A stretch of DNA of 14,202 nt, taken from the NCBI GenBank assembly GCA_016935885.1, contig JAFGQA010000262.1:1-14202 (forward strand). Direction: 5' to 3'. Made by a program: the position numbers and the translations under genes. Under the pieces are notes generated by a model that did not search any database, was not told where the DNA came from, and saw only the letters and a program-made list of their open reading frames with translations. This stretch comes from Phycisphaerae bacterium (lineage in GTDB: Bacteria > Planctomycetota > Phycisphaerae > UBA1845 > UTPLA1). Shown here in pieces: positions 10,332-14,202 of this stretch (positions are counted from its first letter, which is position 1; each line of letters opens with the position of its first letter).

Positions 10332-11627
10332 TCACGACTCCAACGCGTTCCTGAGCCGTTTGCGCGCGCCGAACTCGGGGGCCTCTTTGACGCACAGGCC
10401 GAGGATGCGCAGGGACTTGAGGAAGTACTTCATGCTGTCGCGGTGAAGCTCCGCCGGGGTCTCGCCGACATCGGCCCAACCCGGCGTCTCCAGATCGTCC
10501 GGCGGGATCCCCTTCGCCTCCCAGTTCTGGAAGAGGCGGCCCCAGTTGCTGTGCAGGACCTGTTTGATGACCCGCTGGTGAGTCGGGTACCAGAAGCTGT
10601 CGTGGTAGAGCACGCTGGCGATGTAGGCCCAGGGGGCGAGCACGGTCTTGAGCGACCACTCGAGCGGCTTCTTGAGCGGCCCCCAGTAGATCAGGTGCTG
10701 CATCCGGCTGGCGAAGGTCATCTTGTTGAACGGCCCTACGAAGTTCCAGTTCTCCTGCGCCGCGTCCTGATCACCCACGATCTCAATCTCGCGCGGGTCG
10801 CCGCAGCCGAGCCCGGCCTCGTGGGCGAGGCGCACGTACTTGAGATCCCTGAGCGGGTCAAATCCCATCATCTTCGCCGCCACGGCATCGATCGCCACCT
10901 GGTCGGCGGAGGCAAGGATGATGTTCTTGATGTGCGGCACCATGCAGCGCGGTCCAGGCCCGTCACCGGCGAAGGTGCCGTCCATCACCGCGAACACGCC
11001 GGAGTGGACCTTCTTCTGGATTCTGAGCAGGTCCACGAGCGTCTCGTGGATGACCGGATGGGTCCAGTGCCGTTTCTCGTTGAGCAGGCCGCCGAAGGCA
11101 TTCTTCATCGCGCCGGTGGTGGTCGTAAAGACGTGGGTCTTGACCGTGGGCAGATGAATGATGTTCTCCCCGATGAACCGCTTCGGGATCATGAATCCCT
11201 GCGGGTAGACCTGGTTGAGGCAGAGGAACTTGTCGGCCACGTCGCCGACGGCCTCGCGGACGTGAACCCACTCCTCGCCGCCCTCGTACAGGTGGATGTT
11301 GCGCAGGCCGTGCGCGTCGGTGACCTGCACCTGCTTGTTCTCCCGCTCACCGAGGTGTGCGTCGATAACGACCGTACGGTTGTGACAGCCGTGGATGCGA
11401 TCGGGCGAGTACCCGTCCTTCTTCATCGCCCGGATGACGCCGTCCAACTGCCAGGGCGTGGTGGAACTGCCGGGGTAGAAGAAATGCCAGCTGATGTTGA
11501 TCTTGAGCGCGGTATCGCGGTCCTTCGGCAGAACCTCCTGGTAGCCGGCCAGATTGAGCAGGCGGTGGTAATCCCGCAGGACGGTCGCGGGCGACGTTCT
11601 CAGGACGGCTACGGTGGATTTGCTCAT
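10332..11627 (-). CDS. DUF362 domain-containing protein
   Basis: 431 residues. The DUF362 core is well preserved: ALKINISWHFFYPGSSTTP (about 40-58), NIIHLPTVKTHVFTTTTGAMKNAFGG (155-180), VFAVMDGTFAGDGPGPRCMVP (211-231), ILASADQVAIDAVAAKMMGFDP (237-258), and the closing AHEAGLGCGDPREIEIVGD. DUF362 proteins are widespread and biochemically poorly defined; some carry a C-terminal ferredoxin domain with Cys clusters, but none is present here. The C-terminal 130 residues instead hold an aromatic-rich region (HLIYWGPLKKPLEWSL, YHDSFWYPTHQRVIKQVL). The frame stays open up to 12047, but the ATG at 11627 begins the conserved region, and upstream of it the frame conflicts with the STAS gene on the other strand. 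It is transcribed divergently from the STAS/kinase operon. Confidence 0.88.
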   Translation of the reverse strand: MSKSTVAVLRTSPATVLRDYHRLLNLAGYQEVLPKDRDTALKINISWHFFYPGSSTTPWQLDGVIRAMKKDGYSPDRIHGCHNRTVVIDAHLGERENKQVQVTDAHGLRNIHLYEGGEEWVHVREAVGDVADKFLCLNQVYPQGFMIPKRFIGENIIHLPTVKTHVFTTTTGAMKNAFGGLLNEKRHWTHPVIHETLVDLLRIQKKVHSGVFAVMDGTFAGDGPGPRCMVPHIKNIILASADQVAIDAVAAKMMGFDPLRDLKYVRLAHEAGLGCGDPREIEIVGDQDAAQENWNFVGPFNKMTFASRMQHLIYWGPLKKPLEWSLKTVLAPWAYIASVLYHDSFWYPTHQRVIKQVLHSNWGRLFQNWEAKGIPPDDLETPGWADVGETPAELHRDSMKYFLKSLRILGLCVKEAPEFGARKRLRNALES

Positions 11628-11640
11628 CGAGTCAGGACAA

Positions 11641-11669
11641 CCAATACCTTCTATTTGCGGCCGGTTCAA
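11641..11669 (-). promoter_or_regulatory. Possible promoter of the DUF362 gene
   Basis: Read on the minus strand: TTGAAC (11669-11664), a 17-nt spacer and TATTGG (11646-11641), ending 13 bases before the ATG. The hexamers are weak, so this is tentative. Confidence 0.3.
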
Positions 11670-11680
11670 GCGGGCGCAGG

Positions 11681-11821
11681 CATATCCACACAATTCGACG
11701 CATCCACCCCTATCTGCGTTCAAGGGGTGAGTACCGCCCGGACGTCGTCGAGAAGCGGATCGTCGTGCTGGAGAAGGGCAGGTTCGCGCTCTCCGGCGGC
11801 GAAGAAGCCAATGCGGGCTAG
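11681..11821 (+). pseudogene. Possible 3' fragment of a gene
   Basis: A reading frame ending in TAG (11819-11821) encodes ...GEYRPDVVEKRIVVLEKGRF, then ALSGGEEANAG. Codon third positions are GC-rich, and the 'RIVVLEKGRF' end recalls the C-termini of ABC-type ATPases such as FtsE. There is no start, and the upstream part overlaps the DUF362 promoter region. It is probably debris of a truncated gene, or chance. Confidence 0.25.
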
Positions 11822-11847
11822 ACAATAACCCGTTTTGCCCGTACACT
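11819..11847 (+). promoter_or_regulatory. Probable promoter of the STAS/kinase/lipoprotein operon
   Basis: TAGACA (11819-11824), a 17-nt spacer and TACACT (11842-11847). The predicted start at about 11854 leaves a leader of about 54 nt before the ATG at 11908. Confidence 0.45.
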
Positions 11848-11907
11848 TTACGCGCAACTGAAAGCTTGGCCTCGTCGCGCGTGAAGACTCGCTCGAACAG
11901 CCCGACC

Positions 11908-12267
11908 ATGGACCGCCACCAGCTGGATATCCGTGTCGAGCAGCACGGCCCCGTCTCCATCCTCTGCCTGGTCGGCTCGGTGGACGCCTCCAACCTCGAC
12001 GTCTTCGAGGATGCGCTCAAGTCGGTCTGCGACCGCGAACATGCCAAGGTCGTCGTGGACTGCGACGAGCTGTCCTACGTCAACAGCACAAGTTTCGGCC
12101 TGCTTTTCCACTATCACAAGGTCTGCGAGAGCCGCCATGGGAAGTTCGTGCTGTGCAGTGTGCGCGAGAAGATTCTGAACCTGATTCGACTGCTCGGGCT
12201 GGAGAACGTGCTCCGAATCCATGGAACGCAGGCGGAGGCGCTTGAGGCGCTTCAAGCCGGAACGTAG
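11908..12267 (+). CDS. STAS-domain anti-sigma factor antagonist (RsbV/SpoIIAA type)
   Basis: 119 residues forming a single STAS domain: strand LDIRVEQHGPVSILCLVGSVDASN, helix DVFEDALKSVCD, strand AKVVVDCDELSYVNST, helix SFGLLFHYHKVCESR, then KFVLCSVREKILNLIRLLGL. The phospho-site loop usually reads D-S-[ST]-G; here it is N-S-T-S, with Ser60 at the position phosphorylated in SpoIIAA and RsbV. Unphosphorylated antagonist binds the anti-sigma kinase and frees its sigma factor or other partner. The kinase gene follows 12 nt downstream. ATG 11908 starts right at the domain; upstream TTG (11866) and GTG (11881) are possible but add an unstructured leader. Confidence 0.88.
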   Translation: MDRHQLDIRVEQHGPVSILCLVGSVDASNLDVFEDALKSVCDREHAKVVVDCDELSYVNSTSFGLLFHYHKVCESRHGKFVLCSVREKILNLIRLLGLENVLRIHGTQAEALEALQAGT

Positions 12268-12279
12268 GGACTGGTCCGC

Positions 12280-12753
12280 ATGGCCATGCAGGAACATAAG
12301 GCCTATGAGCTGAGGGTGCCGGGCGAGGCCCAGTCGCTCGCGCTGGTGCGCATGGTGGTGACGTCGCTGGCGGAAGCGGCCGGGCTCACGCCCGACGAGA
12401 TCGGCAAGGTCGAGATCGCCGTGGACGAGGCCTGTACCAATGTGCTCGAGCATGCCTATCGCACGCTGTCCCCGCCCCCGCCGGTGGATCTCTGCATCCA
12501 GGCCGGCAAGAGACAGATCGTGATTGATATCATTGACCAGGGTAAGACGTTCGATTTCGGCAACTACGTCCTGCCCAAGTTCCCCGACCACTGGAACCAG
12601 GGCCACACGCGCGGCGTCGGCCTCTACCTGATCAAGGAATGCATGGACGCCGTCGAGTACGAACGCCTGCCCGACAACCGGAACCGGATGCGCCTGACCA
12701 AACACATCACCGGGAAGAAGCAGGCGGCAACCGCGCCCGCCGGAGATGCCTGA
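12280..12753 (+). CDS. RsbW-like anti-sigma factor serine kinase (HATPase_c)
   Basis: 157 residues with a GHKL ATPase domain. The N-box EIAVDEACTNVLEHAY (45-60) has catalytic Glu50 and Asn54, the G1 box is DIIDQGKTFD (83-92) with Asp86 and Gly88, and the G2 box is TRGVGLYLIKECMD (110-123). The size and layout fit stand-alone serine kinases of the RsbW/SpoIIAB/BtrW family, which phosphorylate their STAS partner and sequester a target, often a sigma factor. The STAS gene lies directly upstream and the next gene overlaps its stop (TGATG at 12751). No sigma factor or PP2C phosphatase is in view, so the target is unknown. Confidence 0.88.
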   Translation: MAMQEHKAYELRVPGEAQSLALVRMVVTSLAEAAGLTPDEIGKVEIAVDEACTNVLEHAYRTLSPPPPVDLCIQAGKRQIVIDIIDQGKTFDFGNYVLPKFPDHWNQGHTRGVGLYLIKECMDAVEYERLPDNRNRMRLTKHITGKKQAATAPAGDA

Positions 12754-13145
12754 TGAAATGTAACTTCAGCCCCCCGCTGCATTCGCTCTCCCTTGCGCTG
12801 GCGGCCATGATCGCGGCGGCGACCTTCACCGGGTGCGAAGACGACGATGATTCGTACTACGATCACGACCCGCCCGACGGCCAGGGCACCCTCATGGTCG
12901 TGAACAACACCCGCGATCACATCTCGGTCTTCATCAACGGCGCGGCGCAGGAGCGCACGTCCGAGCGCTCATGGCGCCCCTACGATCTCGATCCCGGGGT
13001 ATACCGCGTGGTGCTCGAACAGCAGGGCGGGGAGCGCAACTTCAGCGATGACGTGGACATCCTCGAGAACCGCCTCACCATCCTGGACGTCGACATAGAC
13101 CCCGACGACCTTTACCGCTACGACGTACTGCTCCGGTACGACTGA
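12753..13145 (+). CDS. Small lipoprotein, possibly with a PEGA-like beta domain
   Basis: 130 residues. The signal SLALAAMIAAATFTGC has a good lipobox (FTG|C at about residues 25-28), so the mature protein is lipid-anchored and followed by an acidic linker (EDDDDSYYDHDPPDG). The rest, GTLMVVNNTRDHISVFINGA...YDLDPGVYRVVLEQQGGERNF, is a small beta-sandwich resembling PEGA domains (the G-x-L-x-V...V-x-I-N-G...L-x-P-G-x-Y-x-V pattern). The ATG overlaps the kinase stop codon (TGATG), so it is translationally coupled. It may be an envelope partner of the regulatory pair, which is an inference from position only. Confidence 0.75.
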   Translation: MKCNFSPPLHSLSLALAAMIAAATFTGCEDDDDSYYDHDPPDGQGTLMVVNNTRDHISVFINGAAQERTSERSWRPYDLDPGVYRVVLEQQGGERNFSDDVDILENRLTILDVDIDPDDLYRYDVLLRYD

Positions 13146-13207
13146 TCCGACAGATTCTCGCCGGCGGCCCGCCAGAAATCGGCATGGGCGACACCACGCG
13201 CAAACAG

Positions 13208-13235
13208 AAGGGGCGTTCCATGCGGAACGCCCCTT
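13208..13235. terminator. Hairpin terminator between convergent genes
   Basis: AAGGGGCGTTCC (13208-13219) pairs perfectly with GGAACGCCCCTT (13224-13235) around a 4-nt loop. On the minus strand a short T-rich run (TTCTGTTT) follows, so it best serves the beta-propeller gene; it can also stop the lipoprotein operon from the other side. Confidence 0.7.
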
Positions 13236-13254
13236 CAGCTGAGACCCCACCCGA

Positions 13255-14202
13255 TTACGGATTCTGTGTCCACCGCACGTGGTCGATGTGGTACTCGTTG
13301 GCGTCGGTGTTCATCCGCGTCCACGTCGGGTTCGCGTCCGACGCGTTCAGGCTGCGGTACACGCCCGGCGTGTTGTACGGCGTGTCCATTGCGATGAACA
13401 TCAGGTCGGCCGTCAGCATGACCATGTCGGCGCACGTGCCGTAGAATCCACCCCAGTCATACGTCCACGTCGCGCCGCCGTTGTCCGTGCGGTACAACCC
13501 GCCGTTCGGACCCGCCGAAACCCAGCCGGTCTGCGAGTCGATCCAGCACATCGAGTTCAGGTCGGACGAGGTCGGCACCGGGATGGGCGTCCACGTCCCG
13601 CCGCTGTCCGTCGACTTGAACATCGCGCCCTGCGCGCCGCACACGAACACGTTCGCCGAGTCCAGGAAGAAGAGATCATACAGGTAGTTGGTCCCCACGA
13701 TGATCTCCGACCAGCCCGACCCTCCATTGATCGTGCGGAATACCTTGCCCGTGTTGTAATACCCGCCGCACGCCAGCGCCACGTTGGCATCGCCGCAACG
13801 CAGTCTGTACAGGTACGTGTTGGTCGCCTGGTACTGCTGAACCCATGTCGACCCGCCGTTGGACGTCTTGAATATCCGTTCGTAGCTTCCATCGTACGCC
13901 CAACCCGTCGTCGCAGACGCGAAGTCCAGACCGCGGATCGGCCCGATCAATCCGTTCGTCTGCGGCGTCCACGTTGTACCGCCGTTGCTCGAGCGGATGA
14001 TCCCCTTGCTGTCCGCGGCGATCCACCCGTTGTTCGCATCCACGAAGTCAATGTCATACAACGGCGTCAGCTCGTAGGCACTGCCCGGCGTCAGGAAGGT
14101 CCAGTTCGTCCCCCCGTTGCCGTCCGTCTTCAGGATCGTGCTGACGTTGCAGTAGCGACCGCCGTCGTACATGAACCCGCAGATCCACCCCAGGTTCGTC
14201 GA
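13255..14202 (-). CDS. Ycf48/BNR-type beta-propeller protein (5' end outside window)
   Basis: 315 residues are visible. The frame continues through the right edge (STNLGWICGF before the first internal Met), so the start is missing. Repeats of about 40-45 residues carry the BNR/Asp-box pattern 'S-x-[ND/DS]-GG-x-[TG]-W': IIRSSNGGTTWTPQ, IFKTSNGGSTWVQQ, VFRTINGGSGWSEI, MFKSTDSGGTWTPI and LYRTDNGGATWTYD. Each alternates with 'F.D..NGWI' strands (DFVDANNGWIAA, DSQTGWVSAG). Such proteins form beta-propellers related to photosystem II assembly factor Ycf48 and to exported sialidase-like proteins in non-photosynthetic bacteria; a secreted or surface role is likely here. No C-terminal sorting signal is present; it ends at HVRWTQNP. 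Confidence 0.88.
   Translation of the reverse strand, partial: STNLGWICGFMYDGGRYCNVSTILKTDGNGGTNWTFLTPGSAYELTPLYDIDFVDANNGWIAADSKGIIRSSNGGTTWTPQTNGLIGPIRGLDFASATTGWAYDGSYERIFKTSNGGSTWVQQYQATNTYLYRLRCGDANVALACGGYYNTGKVFRTINGGSGWSEIIVGTNYLYDLFFLDSANVFVCGAQGAMFKSTDSGGTWTPIPVPTSSDLNSMCWIDSQTGWVSAGPNGGLYRTDNGGATWTYDWGGFYGTCADMVMLTADLMFIAMDTPYNTPGVYRSLNASDANPTWTRMNTDANEYHIDHVRWTQNP

Noticed and set aside
10299..11828. A 509-codon open frame on the + strand
   Set aside because: It lies antisense to the DUF362 gene, whose minus-strand translation carries the conserved family motifs. The + frame has a biased, repetitive V/D/R/H composition typical of a shadow frame in GC-rich DNA.

Overview
GC-rich bacterial DNA that divides into three parts. 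(1) Positions 1-8541 are a stretch of integron gene-cassette array. Short single-gene or two-gene units, all on the + strand, alternate with folded recombination sites (attC). The boundaries can be read from the sequence: the bases following the GTT crossover triplet that opens a cassette (R') are repeated as their reverse complement in the R'' box closing that same cassette (for example GTTGGCA at 83 and TGCCAAC at 608; GTTAGGCCC at 3706 and GGGCCTAAC at 4324; ATTGGCTGA at 6046 and TCAGCCAAC at 7091). On this basis I read 11 gene cassettes plus 3 complete and 1 truncated cassettes without any gene. No integrase lies in the window. If the array has normal polarity, intI and attI would lie to the left; otherwise this is an integrase-less attC cluster.

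Cassette contents in order: a ParE-type toxin-antitoxin (TA) pair; an exported HEAT-repeat protein; two small membrane proteins; an exported protein of unknown function; a BrnT-type toxin with its ribbon-helix-helix (RHH) antitoxin; a gene-less 65-nt cassette; an RHH/PIN-domain TA pair; a lipoprotein; a second copy of the 65-nt cassette; a cytosolic alpha/alpha-toroid (terpene-cyclase-like) protein; a gene-less 162-nt cassette; an exported protein with a possible secretin-like stretch; a small membrane protein; and a truncated third copy of the 65-nt cassette. The TA cassettes carry their own promoters, as expected for modules that stabilise an array. Most other cassettes show none and would depend on read-through.

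(2) Positions 8583-10331 are a broken edge: mazEF with a strong promoter and operator, a half attC, vapBC, then about 460 nt with no intact gene and one probable gene remnant.

(3) Positions 10332-14202 look like ordinary chromosome: a DUF362 protein on the minus strand, a divergent operon of STAS anti-anti-sigma factor, RsbW-like kinase and lipoprotein, a hairpin terminator, and the 3' part of a Ycf48/BNR-type beta-propeller protein on the minus strand that runs off the right edge.

The host cannot be named from the sequence. The gene content (cassette array, RsbV/RsbW-type pair, DUF362, BNR propeller, many exported orphans) suggests an uncultivated environmental bacterium, possibly near the Planctomycetes/Verrucomicrobia/Lentisphaerae groups, at low confidence.

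The most unusual element is the gene-less hairpin cassette family. Its members end in A|TT instead of G|TT at the crossover point, with the matching C-to-T change in the R'' box. Positions, palindromes and complementarities were read by eye; functional calls rest on family recognition.
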